A stretch of 64,000 nucleotides of DNA. Origin: Pseudomonas sp. 6D_7.1_Bac1 (GTDB lineage: Bacteria > Pseudomonadota > Gammaproteobacteria > Pseudomonadales > Pseudomonadaceae). The notes beneath the pieces were generated by a model, which did no database searches, was not told the DNA's origin, and worked only from the letters and a program-made list of their open reading frames with translations. Numbering within the stretch: the first letter of the stretch is position 1; each line of letters begins with the position of its first letter. The translations under genes were made by a program, and so were the position numbers. Positions 19,411 to 27,982 of the stretch are shown piece by piece. The stretch lies in contig NZ_JANLNW010000006.1 of assembly GCF_025465945.1 (NCBI RefSeq), positions 124,001-188,000 of the forward strand, written 5' to 3'.

Positions 19411-21195
19411 ATGATAACCACCATGAGGAAGGTCGACGCAGTGATCGTCGGGTTTGGCTGGACCGGGGCGATCATGGCCAAGGAGCTGACGGAGGCCGGC
19501 CTCAATGTGCTGGCGCTGGAACGCGGGCCGATGCAGGACACCTACCCTGATGGGAACTATCCGCAGGTGATCGACGAACTCACCTACAGCGTGCGCAAGA
19601 AACTCTTTCAGGACATCTCCAAAGAGACGGTGACCATTCGCCATAGCGTGAATGACATTGCGCTGCCCAACCGTCAGCTCGGCGCGTTCCTGCCGGGCAA
19701 TGGTGTCGGTGGGGCCGGCTTGCACTGGTCTGGCGTGCATTTTCGGGTCGACCCGATCGAGTTGCGCATGCGCAGTCACTATGAGGAGCGCTACGGCAAG
19801 CACTTCATCCCCAAGGACATGACCATCCAGGACTTTGGCGTCAGCTATGAAGAGCTGGAGCCGTTTTTCGACTACGCCGAAAAAGTCTTCGGTACCTCGG
19901 GCCAGGCCTGGTCCGTGAATGGCCAGGTGGTCGGCGAAGGCAAGGGCGGTAACCCCTATGCGCCGGACCGTTCGAACCACTTCCCGTTGGCGTCGCAGAA
20001 GAACACGTATTCCGCGCAGTTGTTCCAGAATGCTGCCAACGCTGTCGGATACAAACCCTACAACCTGCCTTCTGCCAATACCTCCGGGCCCTACACCAAT
20101 CCCTACGGTGCGCAGATGGGCCCGTGCAACTTCTGCGGTTTTTGCAGCGGTTACGTGTGCTACATGTACTCCAAGGCTTCGCCGAACGTGAATATCCTGC
20201 CGGCGCTCAAGCCATTGCCTAACTTCGAGTTGCGGCCCAACTCCCACGTGCTGCGGGTCAATCTCGACAGCACCAAGCGCAAGGCAACCGGGGTGACCTA
20301 CATTGATGCTCAGGGCCGGGAGATTGAGCAACCGGCGGATCTGGTGATTCTCGGCGCGTTCCAGTTTCACAACGTGCGGTTGATGCTGTTGTCCGGGATC
20401 GGCAAACCGTACGACCCGATCAGTGGTGAAGGTGTGGTCGGCAAGAACTTCGCCTATCAGAACATGGCCACCATCAAGGCCTTCTTCGACAAAGACGTGC
20501 ACACCAACAATTTCATCGGTGCGGGCGGCAACGGTGTAGCGGTGGATGACTTCAACGCCGACAACTTCGACCACGGTCCGCACGGCTTCGTCGGTGGATC
20601 TCCAATGTGGGTCAACCAGGCGGGCAGCCGGCCGATTGCCGGGACTTCGAACCCGCCGGGAACACCCGCCTGGGGCAGTGCCTGGAAACGTGCGACCGCC
20701 GATTACTACACCCACCAGGTGTCGATGGACGCTCACGGTGCGCATCAGTCCTACCGTGGCAACTACCTGGACCTCGACCCGGTTTACCGCGATGCCTATG
20801 GCCAGCCGCTGCTGCGGATGACCTTCGACTGGCAGGAAAACGACATCAAGATGAACCGCTTCATGGTCGGCAAGATGAACAAGATCGCGGAAGCGATGAA
20901 CCCCAAGTCCATTGCCTGGCTCGGCAAAAAGGTCGGTGAGCACTTCAATACGGCCTCCTACCAGACCACCCACCTCAACGGTGGCGCGATCATGGGCACT
21001 AACCCGAAAACCAGTGCGCTGAACCGTTATTTGCAGAGTTGGGATGTGCATAACGTATTCGTGCCGGGTGCTTCGGCGTTCCCACAAGGTTTGGGTTACA
21101 ACCCTACCGGTCTGGTCGCGGCACTGACCTACTGGTCGGCGCGGGCGATTCGTGAGCAGTACCTGAAGAACCCCGGCCCGCTGGTCCAGGCTTAA
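19411..21195 (+). CDS. GMC-family flavoprotein subunit of gluconate 2-dehydrogenase-type complex
   Basis: A 594-residue GMC oxidoreductase. The FAD-binding Rossmann motif is VIVGFGWTGAIMAKEL at about residues 12-27; the C-terminal active-site region contains THLNGGAIMGTNP and GYNPTGLVAALTYW. There is no signal peptide, so it is presumably carried out with the Tat-bearing gamma subunit. A four-cysteine cluster at residues 239, 242, 245 and 250 is a candidate iron-sulfur ligand set. Electrons should pass to the cytochrome encoded next. The substrate may be gluconate or another polyol or sugar acid. ATG 19411 is preceded by GAGAGGG; ATG 19423 is an alternative. Confidence 0.9.
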   Translation: MITTMRKVDAVIVGFGWTGAIMAKELTEAGLNVLALERGPMQDTYPDGNYPQVIDELTYSVRKKLFQDISKETVTIRHSVNDIALPNRQLGAFLPGNGVGGAGLHWSGVHFRVDPIELRMRSHYEERYGKHFIPKDMTIQDFGVSYEELEPFFDYAEKVFGTSGQAWSVNGQVVGEGKGGNPYAPDRSNHFPLASQKNTYSAQLFQNAANAVGYKPYNLPSANTSGPYTNPYGAQMGPCNFCGFCSGYVCYMYSKASPNVNILPALKPLPNFELRPNSHVLRVNLDSTKRKATGVTYIDAQGREIEQPADLVILGAFQFHNVRLMLLSGIGKPYDPISGEGVVGKNFAYQNMATIKAFFDKDVHTNNFIGAGGNGVAVDDFNADNFDHGPHGFVGGSPMWVNQAGSRPIAGTSNPPGTPAWGSAWKRATADYYTHQVSMDAHGAHQSYRGNYLDLDPVYRDAYGQPLLRMTFDWQENDIKMNRFMVGKMNKIAEAMNPKSIAWLGKKVGEHFNTASYQTTHLNGGAIMGTNPKTSALNRYLQSWDVHNVFVPGASAFPQGLGYNPTGLVAALTYWSARAIREQYLKNPGPLVQA

Positions 21196-21207
21196 GGAGC
21201 GATGACT

Positions 21208-22515
21208 ATGAAGACACTCGTTATCGCTACCCTCGCCCTGCTCAGCAGTTGCTCGATCAGTGCGGCAGAAGATTATTCGCAGACCTTGATCAAACAGGGC
21301 GAATACTTGGCCCGTGCCGGGGACTGCGTGGCTTGCCACACTGCCAAGGATGGCAAGCCGTTCGCTGGCGGTTTGCCGATGGAAACCCCGATTGGCACGA
21401 TCTACTCCACCAACATCACCCCGGACAAGGCCGGCATCGGCGACTACAGCTTTGACGATTTCGACAAAGCCGTGCGCCATGGCGTCGCCAAAAGCGGTAG
21501 TACGCTTTACCCGGCCATGCCGTATCCGTCTTATGCCCGCGTCAGCGATGCAGATATGAAAGCCCTGTATGCCTATTTCATGAAAGGTGTGGCGCCGGTC
21601 GCTCAAGAGAACAAGGACAGCGACATCCCTTGGCCCTTGAGCATGCGCTGGCCGTTGACCGGCTGGCGCTGGCTGTTTGCGCCGGGTGTCGAGGCGTATC
21701 AACCTGCCGCCGGCGAAGAGGTGGCAATCAGCCGTGGGGCCTATCTGGTGGAGGGTCTCGGACATTGCGGTGCCTGCCATACGCCGCGTGCCCTGACCAT
21801 GCAGGAAAAAGCCTTGAGCGCCCATGAAGGCAGTGCGTTTCTGTCGGGCAGCGCGCCGCTGGAAGGCTGGATCGCGAAAAGCTTGCGGGGCGATCACAAG
21901 GACGGCCTTGGGAGTTGGAGCGAAGAGCAACTGGTGCAGTTTCTCAAGACCGGCCGCAGCGACCGCAGTGCGGTGTTCGGCGGCATGAGTGATGTGGTGG
22001 TGCACAGCATGCAGTACATGAGCGATGAGGATCTGACGGCGATCACCCGATACCTCAAGTCCTTGCCGGCGAACGACCCCAACGATCAGCCGCACCTGTA
22101 CGACAAGCAAGTGGCGCAGGCGCTGTGGAAAGGTGACGACAGCAAACCTGGTGCGTCGGTGTACATCGATAACTGTGCCGCCTGCCACCGTACCGACGGG
22201 CACGGTTACACCCGAGTCTTCCCGGCTCTGGCCGGCAACCCGGTGCTGCAATCGGACGATCCGACGTCACTGATCAATATCGTGCTCAAGGGCGGCACCT
22301 TGCCGGCGACTCACACCGCACCATCGACGTTCACGATGCCTGCATTTGCCTGGCGTTTGTCGGATCAGGAAGTGGCAGACGTGGTGAACTTCATTCGCAC
22401 GAGTTGGGGGAACAAAGGGCCGCAGATTAAACCGGCTGACGTCGCCGACTTGCGCAGAGAGGGGGAGAAATCAACGGCGGTTGATAAGTCTGGGCAACTG
22501 ACAAAGTCTTATTGA
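21208..22515 (+). CDS. Tri-haem cytochrome c subunit of gluconate 2-dehydrogenase-type complex
   Basis: A 435-residue exported cytochrome with three CXXCH haem sites: CVACH (about residue 40), CGACH (about residue 188) and CAACH (about residue 325). The signal peptide ends at about residue 20 (SISAA). It belongs to the AdhB/GndC-like family that takes electrons from the flavoprotein to ubiquinone. I choose ATG 21208, eight bases after GGAG; ATG 21202 is too close to that site. Last gene of the operon, followed by a strong terminator. Confidence 0.93.
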   Translation: MKTLVIATLALLSSCSISAAEDYSQTLIKQGEYLARAGDCVACHTAKDGKPFAGGLPMETPIGTIYSTNITPDKAGIGDYSFDDFDKAVRHGVAKSGSTLYPAMPYPSYARVSDADMKALYAYFMKGVAPVAQENKDSDIPWPLSMRWPLTGWRWLFAPGVEAYQPAAGEEVAISRGAYLVEGLGHCGACHTPRALTMQEKALSAHEGSAFLSGSAPLEGWIAKSLRGDHKDGLGSWSEEQLVQFLKTGRSDRSAVFGGMSDVVVHSMQYMSDEDLTAITRYLKSLPANDPNDQPHLYDKQVAQALWKGDDSKPGASVYIDNCAACHRTDGHGYTRVFPALAGNPVLQSDDPTSLINIVLKGGTLPATHTAPSTFTMPAFAWRLSDQEVADVVNFIRTSWGNKGPQIKPADVADLRREGEKSTAVDKSGQLTKSY

Positions 22516-22533
22516 TGTTTGTTAAGTTGCAAT

Positions 22534-22571
22534 AACCAACGCCTGCGAAATGAGTTTCGCAGGCGTTGGTT
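22534..22571 (+). terminator. Terminator of the gluconate dehydrogenase operon
   Basis: A perfect 17-bp stem (AACCAACGCCTGCGAAA / TTTCGCAGGCGTTGGTT) with a TGAG loop, 18 bases after the stop. The T-run is short. Confidence 0.85.
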
Positions 22572-22614
22572 TATGATCGGTAGAGCGTATTAGCCACTAC
22601 GCGATCAAGTCCAA

Positions 22615-22920
22615 TCATGGATTGACAATACTTGCGTAAGCTTTGGCCAATGCCAGCAGCTTGGCCTTGTCATCGGCGTCAATGTCGCCATCACCGTCCA
22701 CATCCTTGCTGACCGTCTTGATATTGAAGGATCGACCGCCGTCGCTGGAAACTGCGGTGACGAAAATCGAGTCTACCAATGTCTCGGTTTGGACTTCGTT
22801 TTTCGCATCCCAACCCAGCTCTTTTCGTGCAAGTTGCATCGAGACTTGTGCTTCCTGTGGACTAACGATGGTCGGCGCCAGCAGTTGTAGAAAGATACCG
22901 CGTTGATTAAAGAAAGACAT
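22615..22920 (-). CDS. Hypothetical protein with an EF-hand/dockerin-type calcium loop
   Basis: A 101-residue protein I do not recognise as a named family. Residues 73-84 read DVDGDGDIDADD, a textbook calcium-binding loop with Asp at positions 1, 3, 5, 7, 9 and 12, Gly at 6 and Ile at 8. The N-terminal half is amphipathic and has no signal peptide. It stands alone on the minus strand, with AT-rich sequence upstream (22921-23163) unlike its neighbours. The convergent terminator at 22534-22571 separates it from the dehydrogenase operon. The coding assignment rests on the motif and clean open frame. Confidence 0.7.
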   Translation of the reverse strand: MSFFNQRGIFLQLLAPTIVSPQEAQVSMQLARKELGWDAKNEVQTETLVDSIFVTAVSSDGGRSFNIKTVSKDVDGDGDIDADDKAKLLALAKAYASIVNP

Positions 22921-23131
22921 TGTTAAATCCTTTTAATGGTTATCCAGTGTGATGTTGCGTGTGCCAAGGATAGTACGGGCTATGTTAATCGGATGACCAA
23001 TGGTTATATGTTTCTTGTTCTTACGCTTCTAGGTTGATTAACCAGTAGTTATATAAACCAGACAGGGCGTTAACTTGGCGCCTTCGTTAAAGGAGCCGAA
23101 CGGCACTGGCCTGACAGCGGATTTTTCGATA

Positions 23132-23147
23132 CTGTACATGTATACAG
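23132..23147 (+). promoter_or_regulatory. LexA (SOS) box
   Basis: CTGTACATGTATACAG fits the CTGT-N8-ACAG LexA consensus exactly and is nearly palindromic. It ends 16 bases before the ATG of the radical SAM gene, so LexA would block the promoter or ribosome site region. Confidence 0.82.
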
Positions 23148-23163
23148 TAGTGAGGTTTTTCCA

Positions 23164-24222
23164 ATGTTCACGCCCTTGCCACCTCGCGGTCGTGGGACCG
23201 CCAGCAACCCGCACAATCGTTTTGCGCCGAACCGCTCGGTGGCTGAGGACGATGGCTGGTATCAGGAAGCACCGCTGACCCAGGGCACCGAGGTGATGAT
23301 CGAGACCGCGAAAACCATCATCACCCGCAACAATTCGCCTGACCTGCCCTTCGACCGTTCGATCAATCCCTATCGAGGTTGCGAACACGGCTGCATCTAC
23401 TGCTATGCGCGTCCCAGCCATGCCTATTGGGACCTGTCGCCGGGCCTGGATTTCGAGACGAAACTGATTGCCAAAAGCAACGCCGCCGACGTACTGGAGC
23501 AGCAGCTTTCCAGGCGCGGTTATCAGTGCGCGCCGATCAACCTGGGCTCCAACACCGATCCCTATCAGCCGATCGAGCGCGAACACAAAATCACCCGTCG
23601 AATTCTCCAGGTGCTGCTGCGTTACCGGCATCCGGTGACCATCATTACCAAGGGCTCGCTGATCCTTCGCGATCTGGATCTGCTCAGTGAATTGGCCGAG
23701 CAGCGGCTGGTGGCGGTGATGATCAGCCTGACCAGCCTCGACGACGAGCTCAAACGCATCCTTGAGCCGCGAACGGCGGCTCCGAAGGCTCGCTTGCGGG
23801 CGATTCGGGTCATGCGCGAGGCCGGGATTCCAGTAGGCGTCTTGTGTTCGCCGATGATCCCGATGATCAACGACAGTGAGCTGGAAAGCCTGCTGACCGA
23901 AGCGCATGCGGCCGGTGCGCAGAGTGCGGCCTACATGATGTTGCGCCTGCCACTGGAAGTGGCACCGCTGTTCGAGGAATGGCTGGCGGCTCACTATCCG
24001 CAACGTGCAGCCCATGTGTTGAGTTTGATCCGTCAAAGCCGCGGCGGTGAACTGTATGACAGCCGCTTTGGCGCTCGTATGCGCGGCGAAGGACCGTTCG
24101 CCGACCTGCTGGCGCAACGCTTTGCCAAAACGATAAAACGTCTTGGACTCAATCAACGTGAAGGTTTCAATCTGGACTGCGAAGCCTTTTGTCCGCCGGG
24201 TGCTCAAATGTCGTTGCTTTAG
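23164..24222 (+). CDS. PA0069-family radical SAM protein
   Basis: A 352-residue radical SAM enzyme. The iron-sulfur cluster motif CEHGCIYCYA (CX3CX2C) lies at about residues 74-83, within NPYRGCEHGCIYCYARPSHAYW. The family is related in pattern to spore photoproduct lyase-like SplB proteins. The reaction is unknown. A LexA box directly upstream points to DNA-damage induction, and the P. aeruginosa homologue PA0069 has been reported among LexA-controlled genes. GAGG at about 23152 precedes ATG 23164. Confidence 0.92.
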   Translation: MFTPLPPRGRGTASNPHNRFAPNRSVAEDDGWYQEAPLTQGTEVMIETAKTIITRNNSPDLPFDRSINPYRGCEHGCIYCYARPSHAYWDLSPGLDFETKLIAKSNAADVLEQQLSRRGYQCAPINLGSNTDPYQPIEREHKITRRILQVLLRYRHPVTIITKGSLILRDLDLLSELAEQRLVAVMISLTSLDDELKRILEPRTAAPKARLRAIRVMREAGIPVGVLCSPMIPMINDSELESLLTEAHAAGAQSAAYMMLRLPLEVAPLFEEWLAAHYPQRAAHVLSLIRQSRGGELYDSRFGARMRGEGPFADLLAQRFAKTIKRLGLNQREGFNLDCEAFCPPGAQMSLL

Positions 24223-24465
24223 CAACAATTGGCCTATGGTGAGTAGTGAAAAACGCGGTGTGTTTGTACGCCGGTCACGTTTTTTGTAACCTGGAACGCA
24301 CGTTCTAGAGCGGTTGATTCAGTTTGAGTTAAGTTTCGCTGGTTACCTTGTTCATCGAGTGACTGGATGGTCACTTGTCGGCGATCTGAATGTTTTCCAG
24401 CCAGTCGCTGGCTTTGTCCCAGGTAAAACGGGAAAATTTCCCTACTCCGTCAAAGAGGATGAATT

Positions 24466-25197
24466 ATGAGTGACAAGGATAAACAGCCGTTGGCTGCGTC
24501 GGTTTCAGCCCTGCCCGAGGCCGAAAGCGCCGATGCAGCGCTGCAGCACATCATTGACGGTTTTTTACACTTCCACCACGAGGTCTTCCCGCAACAGGAA
24601 GAACTCTTCAAGAAACTCGCTACCGCTCAGCGGCCCAGAGCGATGTTCATTGCTTGTGCGGACTCTCGCATCGTTCCCGAATTGATTACCCAAAGCGCCC
24701 CTGGCGATCTGTTCGTCACCCGCAACGTTGGCAACGTAGTGCCACCCTATGGGCAGATGAATGGCGGGGTTTCCACGGCCATCGAATATGCGGTGCTGGC
24801 CCTTGGCGTGCAGCACATCATCATTTGCGGACACTCCGATTGTGGCGCCATGCGTGCGGTACTCAATCCGCAAAGCCTGGAAAAAATGCCCACGGTCAAA
24901 GCCTGGTTGCGTCATGCCGAAGTGGCAAAAACCATGGTCCAGGAGAACTGCCATTGCGCTGACGAAAACGAAAGCATGCAGGTGCTCACCGAAGAAAACG
25001 TCATCGCCCAATTGCAGCATTTACGCACTCACCCCTCAGTGGCCTCGCGCATGGCCAACGGTCAGCTGTTTATCCATGGCTGGGTCTACAGCATCGAAAC
25101 CAGCGAAATCAAAGCGTATGACGCGGATCAGGGCTGCTTCCTGCCTCTGGATGGCAGCCATCCGATTCCCGTGGCGACGCCCAAAGCGCGCTTCTAA
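24466..25197 (+). CDS. Beta-class carbonic anhydrase
   Basis: A 243-residue beta carbonic anhydrase that interconverts CO2 and bicarbonate. The zinc ligands are in CADSRIVPE (Cys, with the Asp-Arg dyad) and GHSDCGAMRAVL (His and Cys). The N-terminal extension of about 25 residues is polar. AGAGGA precedes ATG 24466. It is followed after 88 bases by a SulP transporter on the same strand, an arrangement seen in P. aeruginosa as well, which suggests bicarbonate supply or transport. Confidence 0.95.
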   Translation: MSDKDKQPLAASVSALPEAESADAALQHIIDGFLHFHHEVFPQQEELFKKLATAQRPRAMFIACADSRIVPELITQSAPGDLFVTRNVGNVVPPYGQMNGGVSTAIEYAVLALGVQHIIICGHSDCGAMRAVLNPQSLEKMPTVKAWLRHAEVAKTMVQENCHCADENESMQVLTEENVIAQLQHLRTHPSVASRMANGQLFIHGWVYSIETSEIKAYDADQGCFLPLDGSHPIPVATPKARF

Positions 25198-25285
25198 ATC
25201 CTCCTAAACACCTTGTCTGACCTGGTCGAGGCTGCTGGAAAAGCGGTCGGGCTTCGTCATGCCTGAAAAATCTCAGGAGAACCTC

Positions 25286-26824
25286 ATGCGTGCTGCGCAA
25301 TTGAAAGCTGTTTTGCCACGGGAGCTGCTGGCTTCGGTGGTGGTGTTTCTGGTCGCCCTGCCCTTGTGCATGGGCATTGCAATCGCTTCCGGCATGCCGC
25401 CGGCCAAGGGCCTGATCACCGGGATTATCGGTGGGTTGGTGGTCGGTTGGCTGGCCGGTTCGCCGCTGCAAGTCAGCGGTCCGGCTGCGGGGCTGGCGGT
25501 ACTGGTCTTTGAACTGGTGCGCCAGCATGGCGTGGCGATGCTCGGACCGATTCTATTACTGGCCGGGTTTCTACAGCTGGTGGCCGGGCGTTTGCGGCTG
25601 GGCTGCTGGTTCCGTGTCACGGCGCCGGCGGTGGTCTACGGCATGTTGGCGGGCATCGGGGTGCTGATCGTGCTGTCCCAGGTGCATGTGATGCTCGACG
25701 GTGTCCCTAAACCCTCCGGCCTGGATAACCTCAGCGGGTTTCCGACCACCGTTGCCCAAGCCTTGCCGACACTGGGCGGCGGGCTGGGATGGCAGGCCGG
25801 CCTGCTTGGGTTATCGACGATTCTGGTGATGGGGTTGTGGGAGAATTTTCGTCCGCAATCGCTGCGCTTCATTCCCGGCGCCCTGCTCGGTGTTGGTCTG
25901 GCGACCCTTGCCAGTCTGGCGCTGGCATTGAACGTCAAACGGGTCGAAGTCCCGGCCAATCTGGCCGAGGCGATTGACTGGCTAAAGCCGGCCGATCTGC
26001 TGAATCTGGCCGACCCCAACCTGTTGATCGCCGCCTTCGCCGTGGCCTTCATCGCCAGCGCCGAAACCCTGCTCTCGGCAGCAGCAGTGGATCGCATGCA
26101 CAGCGGTGAGCGTTCGGATTTCGACCGCGAATTGTCCGCCCAAGGTGTGGGCAACATGTTGTGCGGTCTGGTCGGTGCGCTGCCGATGACGGGCGTGATC
26201 GTGCGCAGTTCAGCCAATGTGCAGGCCGGTGCCAAGACGCGGTTGTCGGCGATCCTTCACGGTGTCTGGCTGCTGGCGTTTGTGTTGTTGCTGTCCAGTG
26301 TGCTGCAAAGCATTCCGGTGGCCAGCCTGGCCGGTGTGCTGGTGTATACCGGGGTGAAACTGGTGGACCTCAAGGCGTTTCGCGGACTGGCACGTTATGG
26401 TCGGATGCCAATGTTTACCTATGCGGCGACCGCGCTGGCGATCATCTTCAGCGACCTGTTGACCGGGGTGCTGATCGGTTTTGGCTTGACCCTGGCGAAG
26501 CTGGCCTGGAAGGCCTCGCGACTGAAGATCAGCCTGATCGACCTTCCGGCAGCGAGTCAAATGGAGTTGCGACTGGTGGGGGCTGCGACCTTTCTCAAGG
26601 TGCCGGCGTTGACCCGGGTCCTGGGGGCTATTCCGGTCGGTACGACGGTGCATGTGCCGCTGAATAACCTGAGTTACATCGACCACTCATGTCTGGAATT
26701 GCTTGAGGAATGGGGCCGGGCCAATGCCAGCAAAGGCTCGAAACTGCTGATTGAGGCGCGCGGGTTGAAGCGCAGGCTGGAGGGGCGATTGCGGACGACC
26801 GTTGGGGTAGGTTCCGCCAGATAG
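25286..26824 (+). CDS. SulP family anion (bicarbonate-type) transporter
   Basis: A 512-residue SulP transporter with about ten to twelve membrane segments (LLASVVVFLVALPLCMGIAIASGMPPAKGL near the start) and a C-terminal STAS-like domain from about residue 430 (VPLNNLSYIDHSCLELLEEW). I start at ATG 25286, five bases after AGGAGA; the frame is open from 25259. Adjacency to a beta carbonic anhydrase points to bicarbonate as substrate, but sulfate cannot be excluded. It is a second SulP gene, distinct from the one at 1-1046. Confidence 0.92.
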   Translation: MRAAQLKAVLPRELLASVVVFLVALPLCMGIAIASGMPPAKGLITGIIGGLVVGWLAGSPLQVSGPAAGLAVLVFELVRQHGVAMLGPILLLAGFLQLVAGRLRLGCWFRVTAPAVVYGMLAGIGVLIVLSQVHVMLDGVPKPSGLDNLSGFPTTVAQALPTLGGGLGWQAGLLGLSTILVMGLWENFRPQSLRFIPGALLGVGLATLASLALALNVKRVEVPANLAEAIDWLKPADLLNLADPNLLIAAFAVAFIASAETLLSAAAVDRMHSGERSDFDRELSAQGVGNMLCGLVGALPMTGVIVRSSANVQAGAKTRLSAILHGVWLLAFVLLLSSVLQSIPVASLAGVLVYTGVKLVDLKAFRGLARYGRMPMFTYAATALAIIFSDLLTGVLIGFGLTLAKLAWKASRLKISLIDLPAASQMELRLVGAATFLKVPALTRVLGAIPVGTTVHVPLNNLSYIDHSCLELLEEWGRANASKGSKLLIEARGLKRRLEGRLRTTVGVGSAR

Positions 26825-26830
26825 ATAACA

Positions 26831-26938
26831 GTGTGGGAGCGGGCTTGCTCCGGGCGGCGATCCGACGAAAGCGATCAGGCAGTCAACATTTATCTCGACT
26901 GATCCACCGCTTTCGCGAGCAAGCCCGCTCCCACAGGT
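26831..26938. repeat. REP pair (inverted)
   Basis: GTGTGGGAGCGGGCTTGCTC at 26831 and its inverted partner ending at 26938, with about 60 bases between the units. Same family as the repeats at 5305 and 62232; lies between convergent genes. Confidence 0.9.
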
Positions 26939-26958
26939 GTTAGGTTTTTACAGTTAGA

Positions 26959-27609
26959 TCAGGCTGCTGGCTTATCCAGCTCCAGGCCTACGCCCAGCTG
27001 ACGTGACAGGCACGGCCAGCGCTTCCAGGCGGCGCCAGTGTCCGGGCTGTTGAGCTTCTCGCGGTAGGCTTCGACGGACTCCAGCGCGAAGCTTTCTTCA
27101 TTCAGCATCTCGTCGACGGCGTGATGTACAGCCTCATCCAGTTGATTGGCGAACTCTTCGCCGATCAGTTGGTGGGCAATCAGGTTGGCGACAGTCATGT
27201 CCAATGGGATCAGTGGCTGGCCGAAATGTTTGATGTAGAGGTCGTTAACCTCTTCTACCAGGCGATGGGCCAGGTAGGCTTCGTCCAGCAGGCTATCCAG
27301 GCCAACATGACCGGCCATGATCGCCGGTGGCTGGAGGAAGAACTGCTCGGCAATCTTCAGCACCGGCTTGATCTGCGACTCGATACCCGCTTCGCGCGCC
27401 ACGTCGTTGGCGGCGTCGAGCAGGTCCGGCACTTGTTCTATATAAGCGGTAACAAAACGGGTCATCACGCCTTTCGCGTCAACGTCAGGCAATTGGATAG
27501 CGGAATGCAGGTGCGGCAATTGGACTTCCAGCTGACGGGTCAGCTGACCGGTATCGGCTTCATGTTGTTGGGCACGTTGAATCTGCTCGCGCAATGCGGC
27601 GGTGTTCAT
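26959..27609 (-). CDS. Conserved hypothetical protein (PA0104-like)
   Basis: A 216-residue soluble, mostly helical acidic protein with no signal or recognised motif. It lies between the carbonic anhydrase/SulP pair and coxB, the same place as PA0104 in P. aeruginosa. The internal stretch PLDMTVANLIAHQLIGEEFANQLDEAVHHAVDEM is rich in acidic residues and His. TGGAG precedes ATG 27609 closely; the frame is open to 27651 but without a ribosome site. The function is unknown. Confidence 0.82.
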   Translation of the reverse strand: MNTAALREQIQRAQQHEADTGQLTRQLEVQLPHLHSAIQLPDVDAKGVMTRFVTAYIEQVPDLLDAANDVAREAGIESQIKPVLKIAEQFFLQPPAIMAGHVGLDSLLDEAYLAHRLVEEVNDLYIKHFGQPLIPLDMTVANLIAHQLIGEEFANQLDEAVHHAVDEMLNEESFALESVEAYREKLNSPDTGAAWKRWPCLSRQLGVGLELDKPAA

Positions 27610-27982
27610 GAAAACTCCAGGAAACGAAGGCAAGGAAATAGGGGAAGACATAAGTTAGCCTGCTTATGAAAGTGGCTAAGACGTATTTGTCATAATTATT
27701 TCACCTTTGATGCCACTGCGTTATATCGATTTGCCATCACCGATCCCACATCCTTCTCCATCCGTGGCCTGTGGCGCAAGTGCAAGGTGTTTCAGCTGAT
27801 TTACGCCATCGCGTTGCGAGGTCGCACTCGCTGTCTATACTCGGTTTTGAAAAGAGTTAGCTGATAACGCCCGACTGCATAGGCAGCAAGGCCCGGCGAT
27901 TCAAGTTCGTAGTCTGAAAAAGCCGCTCCCTTGCCGCCGGTGTTAGCCGGCGGGATAACAAGAACGATAAGGGGAACCCGCA
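27610..27982. other. Non-coding region upstream of coxB
   Basis: A 373-base divergent gap. It holds a RpoS-like promoter (27814-27841) and a GC-rich hairpin just before coxB (CCGCCGG / GCCGGCGG, about 27931-27951). I see no gene in it. Confidence 0.6.
27814..27841 (+). promoter_or_regulatory. Candidate RpoS-type promoter of the cox operon
   Basis: A CTATACT extended -10 (27835-27841) matches the RpoS preference for C at -13. TTGCGA at 27814-27819 is a fair -35 with a 16-base spacer. The P. aeruginosa aa3 oxidase genes are known to be RpoS-dependent and induced on starvation. Confidence 0.55.

Noticed and set aside
19072..22251. A 1059-codon open frame on the minus strand across the gluconate dehydrogenase genes
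   Set aside because: It is antisense to three well-supported genes, has repetitive His/Arg/Val-rich composition, and matches no family. High GC content makes such long frames common.
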